A stretch of DNA of 35,066 bases from DATJGF01 sp035495315 (GCA_035495315.1 DATJGF010000043.1:1-35066); one strand, 5' to 3'. Counted from the first letter of the stretch, positions 1 through 8,034 are shown. The notes: a model not told the origin generated them from the letters alone. Numbers and translations are program-made.

Positions 1-1
1 G

Positions 2-181
2 ATCCCGATCCTGATGGTTCTTATTGTGGCGCTGATCTGGATTTATCAGTACCTCTATGAATCAAACTTCCGCGAGGTGTTGAAAGCGGGTTTCGTGAGG
101 GTCAGCGTCGCCGTTTTCATGGTGCTCTATCTGTGCCTCTGTTCCTCGGGCGGCGGCGCCTTTATTTATTTCCAGTTCTGA
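2..181 (+). CDS. MBOAT-family O-acyltransferase, C-terminal fragment (AlgI-like)
   Basis: Only the last 59 residues are in the window; the 5' end lies outside. The fragment reads as two hydrophobic segments (about residues 1-16 and 34-56) joined by a basic loop and ends in FIYFQF, a C-terminus usual for AlgI/DltB-like membrane-bound O-acyltransferases, which transfer acyl (often acetyl) groups across the membrane to polysaccharides. The stop at 179-181 is one base before the next ATG, so the two genes are almost certainly co-transcribed, and that next gene is an SGNH-type protein, the usual partner (AlgJ/AlgX-like) of an MBOAT. The family call rests on the short C-terminus plus this partner, so it is moderate. 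Confidence 0.6.
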   Translation: MPILMVLIVALIWIYQYLYESNFREVLKAGFVRVSVAVFMVLYLCLCSSGGGAFIYFQF

Positions 182-182
182 G

Positions 183-1379
183 ATGAGCACCCCGACGGCC
201 ACTCCGAAATCCACTGGAACCTTGCCGGCTTTCCCCGGGAAGGATGTGCCCTTCGGCGTCAACGAGGTTCGGCTGAACCTGCGCCAATGGACCATCGCCG
301 CCCTGATTATCTTAACGGTCGCTCTGCTGATCCCTCGGCTCTGGGAACGCATCGAGAAATTCAACACCGGCCCGGACTACCGAATCCCCTACGCGCTCAG
401 CAAAGATTACTGGCTGTACGGTCGTCGACTGCGCCAAGACGTCCGCCGCAACCAGATTGTGCTGCTCGGTGACTCCGTGATTTGGGGTGAGTACGTGCTG
501 CCGGATGGCACCCTGTCGCATTTTTTGAACCAGGAAGCGGGGGCGACCAATCGCTTCATCAACGGCGGGCTGAACGGTCTTTTCCCCCTCGCCCAGGAAG
601 GTTTGGTTACTTATTACAGCGGCTCGCTGCGCAACCAGAAGGTCCTGCTCCACTGCAATGTCCTCTGGATGACCAGCCCCAAGGCCGACCTCAGCACGAC
701 CAAAGAAGAGCAGTTTAATCATTCCGCGTTGGTCCCGCAGTTCACTCCGCGAATCCCTTGCTACAAGGCTGACGCCAACGAACGATTGAGCGCGATTGTG
801 CAGCGAGACGTCGACTTCGTTGCATGGGTCAATCATTTGCAAAACGCGTATTATGATCAAAAAAGCATTTTAAGTTGGACGCTTGCAGATGATGGCAGCA
901 CCCCTCCGCATTACCCCAATGTCTACAAAAATCCATTGAGCCAGATCACGCTGACTGTTCCTCTTTCGCCGGAAAATGATCCCCAGCGCGGCCCCGCCAG
1001 CGCGCGCCACAAACCGTGGAGCGAAAACGGTCAGGGCACGGTCGCGTTCGATTGGGTGAGCCTAAACGCCTCAATGCAATGGCAGGCATTCCAACGTGTG
1101 CTTCGTACTCTTCGCGAGCGTGGCAATGAGGTCTTCGTTGTTCTCGGCCCCTTTAATGAGCACATCATGGCGGAGGACAACCGCGTCGCGTACCGGAAAA
1201 CCCGAGACGGTATTGCAGAATGGTTAAATCAAAACAAAGTTCCGAATATCGTGCCCGAGACTTTGCCGAGCCTGCTCTATGCCGACGCGAGCCACCCGCT
1301 GACGCAAGGTTACCAACTATTGGCCCAGCGCCTGATTGCTAATGCGGACTTCCAGAGGTGGCTCGCCCATTCTCGCTAG
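183..1379 (+). CDS. SGNH/GDSL-type membrane-anchored acetyltransferase partner (AlgJ/AlgX-like)
   Basis: 398 residues. After a soluble N-tail there is one membrane segment (about 36-51), then a globular part outside the membrane. Block I of the SGNH hydrolase fold is visible as VLLGDSVIWG with the candidate nucleophile Ser98, and the last block as DASHPLTQGY with Asp368 and His371, giving a complete Ser-His-Asp triad. Proteins of this design act with an MBOAT protein to O-acetylate an extracellular polysaccharide. The start ATG follows the MBOAT stop by one base, so translation is probably coupled. The polysaccharide is unknown. The SGNH fold is well supported; the exact role is inferred from the neighbour. 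Confidence 0.75.
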   Translation: MSTPTATPKSTGTLPAFPGKDVPFGVNEVRLNLRQWTIAALIILTVALLIPRLWERIEKFNTGPDYRIPYALSKDYWLYGRRLRQDVRRNQIVLLGDSVIWGEYVLPDGTLSHFLNQEAGATNRFINGGLNGLFPLAQEGLVTYYSGSLRNQKVLLHCNVLWMTSPKADLSTTKEEQFNHSALVPQFTPRIPCYKADANERLSAIVQRDVDFVAWVNHLQNAYYDQKSILSWTLADDGSTPPHYPNVYKNPLSQITLTVPLSPENDPQRGPASARHKPWSENGQGTVAFDWVSLNASMQWQAFQRVLRTLRERGNEVFVVLGPFNEHIMAEDNRVAYRKTRDGIAEWLNQNKVPNIVPETLPSLLYADASHPLTQGYQLLAQRLIANADFQRWLAHSR

Positions 1380-1450
1380 TCAGAATGGAAGCCGCTAATC
1401 AATGCTCATAAGCGCTAATGGAGATCTAAGAACGACGTGCCGAGGCTACA

Positions 1451-1561
1451 GTTTGAAGCTTGAAGGTTTGAAGCTTGAAGCCACTGTTTTGTGAGTTCGC
1501 CAGTTCGCCGGCTCAATCAAGCAATCAAGTCGGCTTCAGGCCCGTTTGCCCTTCGGGCAAA
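1451..1561. repeat. Non-coding gap with a 15-bp tandem repeat and a small hairpin
   Basis: The gap 1380-1608 between convergent genes has no credible gene. It contains GTTTGAAGCTTGAAG twice in direct tandem (1451-1465 and 1466-1480) and a 7-bp hairpin TTTGCCC-TTC-GGGCAAA (1545-1561). No T-tract follows the hairpin on either strand, so it is not a standard intrinsic terminator, although its place between the ends of two converging genes would suit a transcription stop. Confidence 0.5.
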
Positions 1562-1608
1562 AGCCATAGCCCATGGCCACAGGTAGTCAGTCGTGTTTCT
1601 CCGCTTTG

Positions 1609-2556
1609 CTACGGCAGGCCGGGTCTCTTGGCCGGCGGCTTGTAATCGCGATGCCAGGAAAGTTGCCAAAGCCGTTCAAGGCGCACCGCCTCAACGTGGC
1701 CATCGAAAAACGAGACATTGATGGCCCCCGGAAGAATCTGGTCCGAAGGATAGCTCCTGGGAACTCGATATGGACGGGAACCGTGGCGAGGAATATTTAG
1801 CAAGCTCATGCCTGGCGCGTAACCGTCGGCGAGTCGGCCGGTTTGCAGGTCGGTCGCGGGTCGATCCGTCGCCCTCGGGAAAATCGCCCAAACATAAACG
1901 GCGTCGGAAAACACGGGAGTCTCGGAAGGTCGTTGAACAGAAGATGAGCTGAGGAAGGATCGGCTTAGGGGACCGGGTCCCTCCCAGATGACGTTAGCTG
2001 CATGTGGCGGTTCCCATCCCGGCCCCCACCAGTATCCCAACCAGTCATTCTTCCCGTAGCTGCCGGCTCGATCTTGGCCTGGACCGTCTCTTCCAAGAAA
2101 CCACCAGTAACCATCCGGTCCTGTCACGTGCCAGGCTGAGCTGACCGTTCCGAGTTGAAACCGCCCAAATATGGAATAGAGCAGGGGCTCATTATCGGGT
2201 GGTGGGACTTGTGCAGCTGGACAAATCCAGCCTTCGGCCGGCTTTCCATAATGCTTCGCCATCCAATCCTGCATGGCGTTCCCCTGAAAGCCCTCTCCCT
2301 CAGTGCCAAACGATACGCCATAGGCCCCCAGCTTACCCGAATCATCATCGACAGCGATCGCCCAGGAGAGCGAGATCTGGCGCACATTGCTGCGGCAGTG
2401 GATCGCGTGGGCTTTCGCTTTCGCGCTTGCCAGCCCCATCAACAGCAGACTGGCAAGTATCGCAATTATGGCGACGACCACGAGAAGCTCGAGCAAGGTG
2501 AGCCCCGCCCCCCCGCGCTCCCGCAAGTCCCTCATATCAGCATGGTCTCGTTGCAT
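1609..2556 (-). CDS. PulG-like type II secretion pseudopilin / H-X9-DG prepilin-like protein
   Basis: About 315 residues from the chosen start. Near the N-terminus a short basic leader ends in Gly and is followed by LTLLELLVVVAIIAILASLL: the class III prepilin cleavage site (Gly at -1, Glu at +5) and the hydrophobic assembly helix. The C-terminus carries INVSFFDGHVEAVRLERLW, the DG block typical of the many prepilin-like proteins of Verrucomicrobia and Planctomycetes. These are inserted by Sec, cleaved by a prepilin peptidase and placed in a pilus-like fibre or the envelope; individual roles are mostly unknown. The frame stays open to 2682, but that would overlap the upstream gene by 47 bases and give an over-long leader; ATGs at 2556 or 2535 fit the family better. 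Neither has a strong ribosome site. Confidence 0.8.
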   Translation of the reverse strand: MQRDHADMRDLRERGGAGLTLLELLVVVAIIAILASLLLMGLASAKAKAHAIHCRSNVRQISLSWAIAVDDDSGKLGAYGVSFGTEGEGFQGNAMQDWMAKHYGKPAEGWICPAAQVPPPDNEPLLYSIFGRFQLGTVSSAWHVTGPDGYWWFLGRDGPGQDRAGSYGKNDWLGYWWGPGWEPPHAANVIWEGPGPLSRSFLSSSSVQRPSETPVFSDAVYVWAIFPRATDRPATDLQTGRLADGYAPGMSLLNIPRHGSRPYRVPRSYPSDQILPGAINVSFFDGHVEAVRLERLWQLSWHRDYKPPAKRPGLP

Positions 2557-2635
2557 CGCGGACCAGATCTTAACGGCAAAGTCAGCGACCTCGAGCGGCG
2601 ATATCCTGGACGACGAATCGCAACCCAGACCTTTC

Positions 2636-3454
2636 TCAAAGGCAGTCAAGAACCTTGTAGAAGCGCTGCATGACATTCGCATTCGTGGTTGTTTCGTCGA
2701 CTATCACGGCGTTTCCCCATTGCTGCCCAAGGATCCGGCGATACCACGTCTTCAGGTCCTGCGACCACTCGACACAGTAGGGCCCGCCCACGGCGCTTTT
2801 GAAAAAGACTGTCTGACCTTCGGGTAAACGCCACAACCCAAAGGCAAAGGGTTCCTGGTAAGCAAAGGTGATCCGGATCGGGGCCGAGAAATTCGTCTGC
2901 CCTCCCGTGTCCACCACGCTCGCTGTAAAGCTGTATGTGCCGAGGTTCGTTATGGCCGTGAAAACGTAAGGCGGATTAGTAACGCTCCCAACGTACCCTC
3001 CGTCGGCATAAAAGTTGACTGACGCCACGGAGCCAGGAGAGTTGGTGGTCGCGGCTTCAATATCTGTGTATCCGGCCACGGTAAAGTTATCAAGCGGTCT
3101 GGCGATCCAAACGGCTGGATAGGCGTTTGTGAGAGCTTGAACTTTAATCACTCCCGGGCAGTAGCCCTCGCTAGGGGAATGCCCTGTCCGATATACGTAA
3201 GTACCCGCATTCGTGAAGGTGTAAGAGAAGTTCTGCCCCGGCCCAAGAAGGGGGCTCCGCCACTCTCCTGTATAGCTTTCGGTCATCTGCGATGAGTAGA
3301 ACTGACTCCATGCAAACGTTATCGTGTCCCCTTGATTTATTGTCAAAAGCTCAGGATAAGGCGATCCCGCTAACTGCACGGTAAACGTCTCAGCTGGCCG
3401 GCAAAACATGGCGCCCACTTGAAAAGCGAAAACAATAGCGAAAGCGGTCTTCAT
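2636..3454 (-). CDS. Secreted protein: degenerate cupredoxin-like domain, Ig-like domain, C-terminal 'RFYKV' tail
   Basis: 272 residues from the ATG at 3454, chosen because it begins a clear signal peptide (MKTAFAIVFAFQVGAMFC) and has a G-rich stretch just upstream; the frame is open to 3556 without a better start. Residues about 20-110 follow the cupredoxin plan (LLTINQGDTITFAW, then FTNAGTYVYRTGHSPSEGYCPGVIKV split across the last strands). The usual Cys of the Y-x-C-x-x-H-x(3-4)-M copper motif is not in place and Met is replaced, so copper binding is doubtful. Next comes an Ig-like domain (about 115-205, ending 'SAPIRITF') and a C-terminal module with VEWSQDLKTWYRR and RFYKV, common at the ends of verrucomicrobial exported proteins. 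It lies between two other leftward envelope genes. Function unknown. Confidence 0.7.
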   Translation of the reverse strand: MKTAFAIVFAFQVGAMFCRPAETFTVQLAGSPYPELLTINQGDTITFAWSQFYSSQMTESYTGEWRSPLLGPGQNFSYTFTNAGTYVYRTGHSPSEGYCPGVIKVQALTNAYPAVWIARPLDNFTVAGYTDIEAATTNSPGSVASVNFYADGGYVGSVTNPPYVFTAITNLGTYSFTASVVDTGGQTNFSAPIRITFAYQEPFAFGLWRLPEGQTVFFKSAVGGPYCVEWSQDLKTWYRRILGQQWGNAVIVDETTTNANVMQRFYKVLDCL

Positions 3455-3580
3455 GCCTTGCCCCAAAAAGTTGCCGAGGACCAAAAAAGGTTGGACCAGA
3501 ACCGCAACACGGCGGCGAGTACTCGAATGAGCGAGCGGGTTGCCCAAATTGGCCAAGCATGCCAGCCGAACGGCCGAGCC

Positions 3581-5641
3581 TTACCACCCAACTTTACAGG
3601 TGTGTATGTCTCCACAGGAGTCAGTTGTGTTCACAAAACTACACCAAACCGGGAAAAAGTACCCCGCGTGAAACGCCAATCCCGTGTAATCGCCGTAATT
3701 CATAATGGTGGAAATGTAACAATTTGTCTGGTGTGAGTCGGAGCCATTTGAGGGGCTCAATTGAAAGTTCCGCGGCTGGGCCGTATCAAATCCGTCAGTT
3801 GAAACCGCAGCAAAGAATTGGGTAAGCTTATTCTGGCCGTCGTTTCTGCAATCGTACCAGGAAACTGCGACACGACCAGATGTTTGATCTACGGCTATCC
3901 CCGGAAAAAACTGGCCGGTTGCCGTCGTGTCGTCATTTACGCGCCGGGGTAGTGACCAGGTAACGGCGGTGTCGTCATCTGAGGTCATAACGTAAACGTC
4001 CGGGTTATTCGTATCAGCGAGGTTCGTCGTGGGCAGGTCAGTAAAGGCGAGGTACTTCCTATTATGATTCGGTCCACTTGACCTTCGGTCCCAAGCGACC
4101 ACCGGAACTCGAAAGATCTTCCTATCGTGTTGCGCAAGAATGTCGTGATGGTACTCCATGTTGACTGGAAACCAAGCTGTGTAATTTGCGGCGGGTTGTG
4201 ATGATGAGCCAACGCCGTCGCTGTCAACATTGACGAAGATCTTGCGATCGCTGGCCGTCGGCTCATTCCGACTTTCATAAGTCATAAGGACTTGGCCGCT
4301 TGGACCAGGGTCGCCATCGCTGGGGTCCTCCCCTAGAACATTTTGGATTTTATCGCCGTTCAGATCATCGTTGCGAGAAGTAAAGACTGGCATTGTCCCG
4401 GACGACGGGAAGTAGACGGACCCGTACAAGCACATATTGGCGTTGTTCTTGTATTTGACTATGCACCCGGCCCGAATCGTCACGGCGCTGCCGCTATAAT
4501 AGCTGGTTTTGATGTAATACGTTTGCGCGTCCAGGGTTGTGGGGGTGCCATCATCGGGGATGATGAAGAAATCGAAAACGCAGCCGTTGGGGGAATACGG
4601 TGCGTTGGCGATTTGGACGGGCTCTCGCTTCCTATTGCTCGCGGGTCGATCGGGCCAACTCCGCGCCAATTTGACCTCCGCTTTGAGTGAACCACTACCA
4701 GCCTGGGCAGGCAGTTGTTTCAACTGGTCCTGGAGTTCCGCCCACCCAGCGGATTCAATAAGAAAGACCCGGCCGTCGTTGAGTCTTTGCCAACGCTTTA
4801 GCACTGGCACGTCGCCATCGGCAGGATTCAGGGTTCCAAGGCTAACTGCGCTCTGGCCTTCAACAAGAGAGGCCCTGCCGAGAATAACCGAGAGCGTGCC
4901 TAAACGAATTACTGCATCGTCCACCAAATCGGGGCCGTCTGCCACCTTCACGGTCTGCTGATCAACTGCAGCTTCTGGAGGGTCGACAAATTCGCTGACC
5001 ACCTCCAGCCGGGTAGTCACTGGATCGAGCGCCGCAGGAAAGTTCGGGCGACTCTTAAGTATTACATCTTGGCAGAAGGCGTTGTGTTTCCAAATGTAAA
5101 GGACGTCGGCGTGGATCCCGCCATCAAACGCATCGGCGAATAGCAGTTGATTCGGAGGAAGCAATTGACCTGGCACTGACTTTTTAACTGTCCCGATGAC
5201 TAGGCTCTTCCCAGAAGCCACGTCTGTCAATTGAATGGCGCGAACGCCACCACGCAGCCGTTTGCCGTCGAAGGTCATTATATCGAACACCGCATCCGTG
5301 GCGAGATCCGGACTGAAAATTGCCTTGTTAGGCCCGCGCCTTGCCACCGCGCCGTCTGGAAACGCCTCGATCAAATCTTCGCTGGGCTTCCATTGCCCAT
5401 TATCGAGGTAATTGAGGTGGTTTTCAAGCAAGGTGAACTGATTGGTGCGCAGCGATACGACGCCACTCGCGTCAGACCCGGATGAAACCGTTCGATAGAC
5501 GGCAAAATCCTGGCCGAGGTCGATGGTGCTAGAGACCTGCTGAGCGTGAACCTGGGTTGACGGGAGGTTCAGAAGGACCAAACCAAAGATGATTGCAATC
5601 AGAGAGGACAACTTCGACGGAAACAAGCGAGCTGAACGCAT
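3581..5641 (-). CDS. Large secreted protein with degenerate sialidase/BNR-like C-terminal half
   Basis: 686 residues. The signal peptide (MRSARLFPSKLSSLIAIIFG..., predicted cleavage after VHA, about residue 33) and a strong AAAGGAG seven bases upstream fix the start at 5641, although the frame is open to 5686. The N-terminal third is a beta-rich region I cannot name. The middle (about 355-420) has a short strand-turn series around YYSGSAVTIRAGC and FTSRNDDLNGD, resembling one or two beta-helix-type coils. The last 200 residues contain SDDDTAVTWS, which resembles an Asp-box, followed by ISYDC-like strands (VAVSWYDCRNDG) and a Cys-rich end (WCSF...DSCGDIHTCKVGW), as in BNR/sialidase-like propellers. 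No catalytic set can be assigned. Likely exported; role unknown. It is the first gene of the leftward run and begins about 230 bases from the DnaA-box cluster. Confidence 0.75.
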   Translation of the reverse strand: MRSARLFPSKLSSLIAIIFGLVLLNLPSTQVHAQQVSSTIDLGQDFAVYRTVSSGSDASGVVSLRTNQFTLLENHLNYLDNGQWKPSEDLIEAFPDGAVARRGPNKAIFSPDLATDAVFDIMTFDGKRLRGGVRAIQLTDVASGKSLVIGTVKKSVPGQLLPPNQLLFADAFDGGIHADVLYIWKHNAFCQDVILKSRPNFPAALDPVTTRLEVVSEFVDPPEAAVDQQTVKVADGPDLVDDAVIRLGTLSVILGRASLVEGQSAVSLGTLNPADGDVPVLKRWQRLNDGRVFLIESAGWAELQDQLKQLPAQAGSGSLKAEVKLARSWPDRPASNRKREPVQIANAPYSPNGCVFDFFIIPDDGTPTTLDAQTYYIKTSYYSGSAVTIRAGCIVKYKNNANMCLYGSVYFPSSGTMPVFTSRNDDLNGDKIQNVLGEDPSDGDPGPSGQVLMTYESRNEPTASDRKIFVNVDSDGVGSSSQPAANYTAWFPVNMEYHHDILAQHDRKIFRVPVVAWDRRSSGPNHNRKYLAFTDLPTTNLADTNNPDVYVMTSDDDTAVTWSLPRRVNDDTTATGQFFPGIAVDQTSGRVAVSWYDCRNDGQNKLTQFFAAVSTDGFDTAQPRNFQLSPSNGSDSHQTNCYISTIMNYGDYTGLAFHAGYFFPVWCSFVNTTDSCGDIHTCKVGW

Positions 5642-5648
5642 ATATGGG

Positions 5649-5655
5649 CTCCTTT
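5649..5655 (-). promoter_or_regulatory. Ribosome binding site that sets the start of the sialidase-like gene
   Basis: On the minus strand this reads AAAGGAG, seven bases before the ATG at 5641. It is the best Shine-Dalgarno match among the leftward genes and decides against the longer open frame beginning at 5686. Confidence 0.8.
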
Positions 5656-5871
5656 CTAACAGATGTGGATGATCAACGTGACTCATCTCGGGCCTTTCGA
5701 GTCTTATCGGGCTTGCTTGCCCTGGTCGCCTCCCTTGCAGGTCCGACGTCCTTTCTAACCTAAAGCGGACTTAATTTTCAATAATTATGATGCCAATGCA
5801 CAAACTTTTCAGTTACGTTAATTTACGAACGCTTTCATCTAATGGCAGTCTGCCTCAGCTAACCGCAAAAA

Positions 5872-6045
5872 TTATTCACAACGACTTCGTGATCCGATCC
5901 AGGCCTGTGAATAACTCGAGAGGCGAAAACGCGAGCGCGACAGCGGGCGCGGCGGAGCCGGTGTTCTTCACAAGTTATTCACCGGCAATAATCAGTGAAT
6001 AAGGTGTTCATAAGTTATCGTTGTAATAATTTTAAGTGTTGATAA
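5872..6045. other. Cluster of DnaA-box-like 9-mers: candidate replication origin (oriC-like)
   Basis: Two exact TTATNCACA boxes are present: 5872-5880 (plus, TTATTCACA) and 5906-5914 (minus, same 9-mer). Five near-matches with one change follow: 5964-5972 (plus, TTCTTCACA), 5975-5983 (plus, TTATTCACC), 5994-6002 (minus, TTATTCACT), 6005-6013 (minus, TTATGAACA) and 6037-6045 (minus, TTATCAACA). That is seven sites in 174 bases. The flank at 5765-5880 is AT-rich (TTAATTTTCAATAATTATGA), as expected for an unwinding element, and three leftward genes and three rightward genes diverge from here. DnaA binds such boxes to open the origin. No dnaA, dnaN, gidA or parAB gene is in the window, so a DnaA-titrating site or a secondary origin are alternatives. 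Confidence 0.55.
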
Positions 6046-6053
6046 GCTGTCAC

Positions 6054-6917
6054 CAGTTCATTGAAAGAACTGAGATGACGGCGGTGATCGAAAGAAAGTC
6101 GGCGTTGTTTCAAGGATAATCCCAGGTGACTGGGGAAAGGTTGAACCAGGCTGGTTGGTTCAGCTCCTCTAAATCGAATCGCGAGAAACGATGGGAGGCA
6201 GGATTCACCAGTTCCTCTGGCGGCGTTCGCGCGCCGTCAGTAAACGCGAAAAAGGGACTGAGCGGCGAGGAACGATAAGAAGCCGTTCCGAACCGAGTCA
6301 AGTAGCTCAGGGTGGTTTCGGTCCTGAGTGAAACGCAGTTACCCAGAGGGTAAAAGGTTGCTACTGTGCATCAGCACGGGCGGTTGACTCTGGCGGCCCC
6401 TCAAAAGGTCAGCCAAATGAAAGACGCCGAAAGGCGGGACAAAATGAGCAAACGCTCCGGGAAGGACACGGAATCTCGGCAGGACCCGTGAAAACCTTCT
6501 GAACGTCAGCGATATTAAAAACGATACCGCTGACCTGTGGACGAAAGGCAACCTGAGAGTTAAGAGGCGAGACCCGTGGCACCGGGCAAACGCGCTGTCA
6601 AAAACGGCGGCTGACCCGGCGCTAAGTGGTGAAGACACGGAGATGCAGTCACAGTCCTGTCTTGACCTGGTTCGCAAGCCGGTGATGCAAACACCAGTCG
6701 AAGCGTGCTGAAAAGCCTCACTCGAAATTCAGCGGCCGCAAGGCGCTGAACGGCCCTGCTACGAGGCCGAAGACTCCGCTTGCCGTGGAGAATAGCGTCG
6801 GGAAGCTGGCAGCCAATTTGGCGCCTAATGTCAGCATGGGAAAGAGAGATTGGCGAACTCCCATCCCCCATTTAGTCCCTGCTCGACCGCAAGGTTGGGC
6901 GGGGACTTTATGTTTGT
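6054..6917 (+). ncRNA. Candidate large structured non-coding RNA (unrecognised class)
   Basis: About 860 bases with no credible reading frame but dense short hairpins whose loops are A-rich on the plus strand. Examples: CCCAG-GTGA-CTGGG (6121-6134), TGAACCA/TGGTTCA (6142-6162), CTCAGG/CCTGAG (about 6306-6328), ACCC-AGA-GGGT (6341-6351), GTGC-ATCA-GCAC (6367-6378), CGCC-GAAA-GGCG (6425-6436), GTCAGCG/CGCTGAC (about 6505-6534), CCCG/CGGG (6572-6585), GGTG/CACC (6681-6695), a 9-bp stem with GCAA loop and one bulge (6728-6750), CTCCGC/GTGGAG (about 6774-6790), ATGGG/CCCAT (6836-6864) and a terminal 14-bp stem with GCAA loop (6875-6906). GNRA loops and the plus-strand T-rich end indicate the plus strand. 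I looked for RNase P, tmRNA, T-box and group II domain V signatures and found none. The 5' end is uncertain; it could also be a giant leader of cysK. Confidence 0.5.
6875..6917 (+). terminator. Intrinsic-terminator-like hairpin at the end of the candidate RNA
   Basis: Arms 6875-6888 and 6893-6906 pair over 14 positions (three or four G-U pairs) around a GCAA loop and are followed by TTTATGTTTGT. The T-tract is interrupted, so efficiency is uncertain. On the opposite strand no T-tract follows. It ends about 135 bases before the cysK start. Confidence 0.6.
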
Positions 6918-7050
6918 ACCAATACGTATTCCTTAGTTTCGCACTGAGGTTATCTTTTAAATGCTTGCGTTGATCTGAGCTTTCCGGAAGATTGCGGGCA
7001 CTCAATTGGCAAGAATTCTGAACTGAATCGAAGTCATCATTGGAGAAGCT

Positions 7051-8034
7051 ATGGGACGCATTTATAACAATATTGTCGAGACTGTGGGACGCACCCCGCT
7101 GGTGCGCTTGAACAAAGTCACCGAAGGTGTGCCGGCAACCATCCTGCTTAAATGCGAATTCTTTAACCCGCTCGGCAGCGTCAAGGACCGAATTGGAATG
7201 TCGATGATTGAGGACGCGGAGAAGCGGGGCATTCTGAAGAAGAACACCGTGATCATCGAGCCAACCAGCGGCAACACGGGAATCGCGCTGGCGTTTGTGG
7301 CAGCCGCCAAAGGTTACCAATTGATTTTAACCATGCCGGAGACAATGTCGCTGGAACGGCGAACATTGTTGGCGATGCTCGGGGCCAAGCTGGTGCTGAC
7401 GCCCGGGACCGAAGGCATGAAGGGCGCTATCGCGAAAGCCGAGCAACTGGCCAAAGAAACGCCGAATTCCTGGATCCCGCAACAGTTTGACAATCCTGCG
7501 AATCCGGAAATCCATCGTCAAACCACCGCCGAAGAGGTTTGGCAGGATACGGATGGCAAAGTGGACATATTGGTATCGGCCGTCGGCACCGGCGGAACGA
7601 TCACCGGTTGTTACGAAGTGATTAAACCCCGCAAAGCCTCGTTTCAAGCTGTCGCCGTTGAGCCCAAAGACTCGCCCGTAATTTCCCAAACCTTGGCTGG
7701 CCAACCTTTGAAACCCGGCCCGCATAAAATCCAGGGCACGGGCGCCGGGTTCGTTCCCAAGAACCTGCACCTTAAAGATACCAAGGGAAATCCGCAGATT
7801 GTGGAGTGTATTCAGGTTTCAAACGACGACGCGTTTGCGATGGCGCGGCGTCTGGCGAAAGAGGAAGGGATCCTGGCAGGGATTTCCTCGGGAGCGAATG
7901 TTTGGGCGGCGATCGAGATTGCTAAACGCCCGGAAAACAAAGGGAAGATAATCGTGACAGTGGCTTGTTCGACCGGCGAACGGTACCTGAGCACGCCGCT
8001 GGCGGCCGAGGCCAGAGCTCAGGTGGGTGGGTAG
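7051..8034 (+). CDS. cysK: Cysteine synthase (O-acetylserine sulfhydrylase)
   Basis: 327 residues, normal length for this PLP enzyme, which makes L-cysteine from O-acetylserine and sulfide in the cytoplasm. The PLP lysine is Lys45 in NPLGSVKDRIG, the substrate loop is TSGNTG (72-77), the phosphate-binding loop GTGGT (179-183) and the Ser contacting the pyridine nitrogen lies in GISSGAN (about 278-282). GGAG five bases before the ATG sets the start. The 130-base leader after the hairpin at 6875-6906 contains a perfect palindrome AATACGTATT (6921-6930) that could be an operator, and a weaker CCTTAG/CTGAGG hairpin (about 6931-6949). Both are only pattern observations. cysK versus cysM cannot be fully separated by eye; the length and motif set favour CysK. 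Confidence 0.93.
   Translation: MGRIYNNIVETVGRTPLVRLNKVTEGVPATILLKCEFFNPLGSVKDRIGMSMIEDAEKRGILKKNTVIIEPTSGNTGIALAFVAAAKGYQLILTMPETMSLERRTLLAMLGAKLVLTPGTEGMKGAIAKAEQLAKETPNSWIPQQFDNPANPEIHRQTTAEEVWQDTDGKVDILVSAVGTGGTITGCYEVIKPRKASFQAVAVEPKDSPVISQTLAGQPLKPGPHKIQGTGAGFVPKNLHLKDTKGNPQIVECIQVSNDDAFAMARRLAKEEGILAGISSGANVWAAIEIAKRPENKGKIIVTVACSTGERYLSTPLAAEARAQVGG

Noticed and set aside
2155..2673. 172-residue plus-strand open frame opposite the pseudopilin gene
   Set aside because: Antisense of a gene with a clear prepilin signal; Arg/Pro-rich shadow.
5787..6002. 71-residue plus-strand open frame over the DnaA-box cluster
   Set aside because: Composition follows the AT-rich and box sequence, ends in the last box, and has no ribosome site or family feature.
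6339..6871. Two minus-strand open frames inside the hairpin region
   Set aside because: Arg/Ser/Leu-rich low-complexity products with no motif and no start signal; explained better by structured RNA on the plus strand.
6054..6917. RNase P RNA, tmRNA or self-splicing intron
   Set aside because: No GAGGAAAGTCC-type P4 strand, no tRNA-like 3' end with CCA, no domain V-like catalytic hairpin was seen.
6875..7050. Known sulfur-related riboswitch or T-box in front of cysK
   Set aside because: I looked for the T-box consensus and SAM-type cores and could not find them; only a palindrome and generic hairpins are visible.
6718..7320. 200-residue minus-strand open frame across the end of the candidate RNA and cysK
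   Set aside because: It is the antisense shadow of a clear cysK; the sequence has no domain, signal or ribosome site, and the part over 6718-7050 lies in hairpin-rich DNA.
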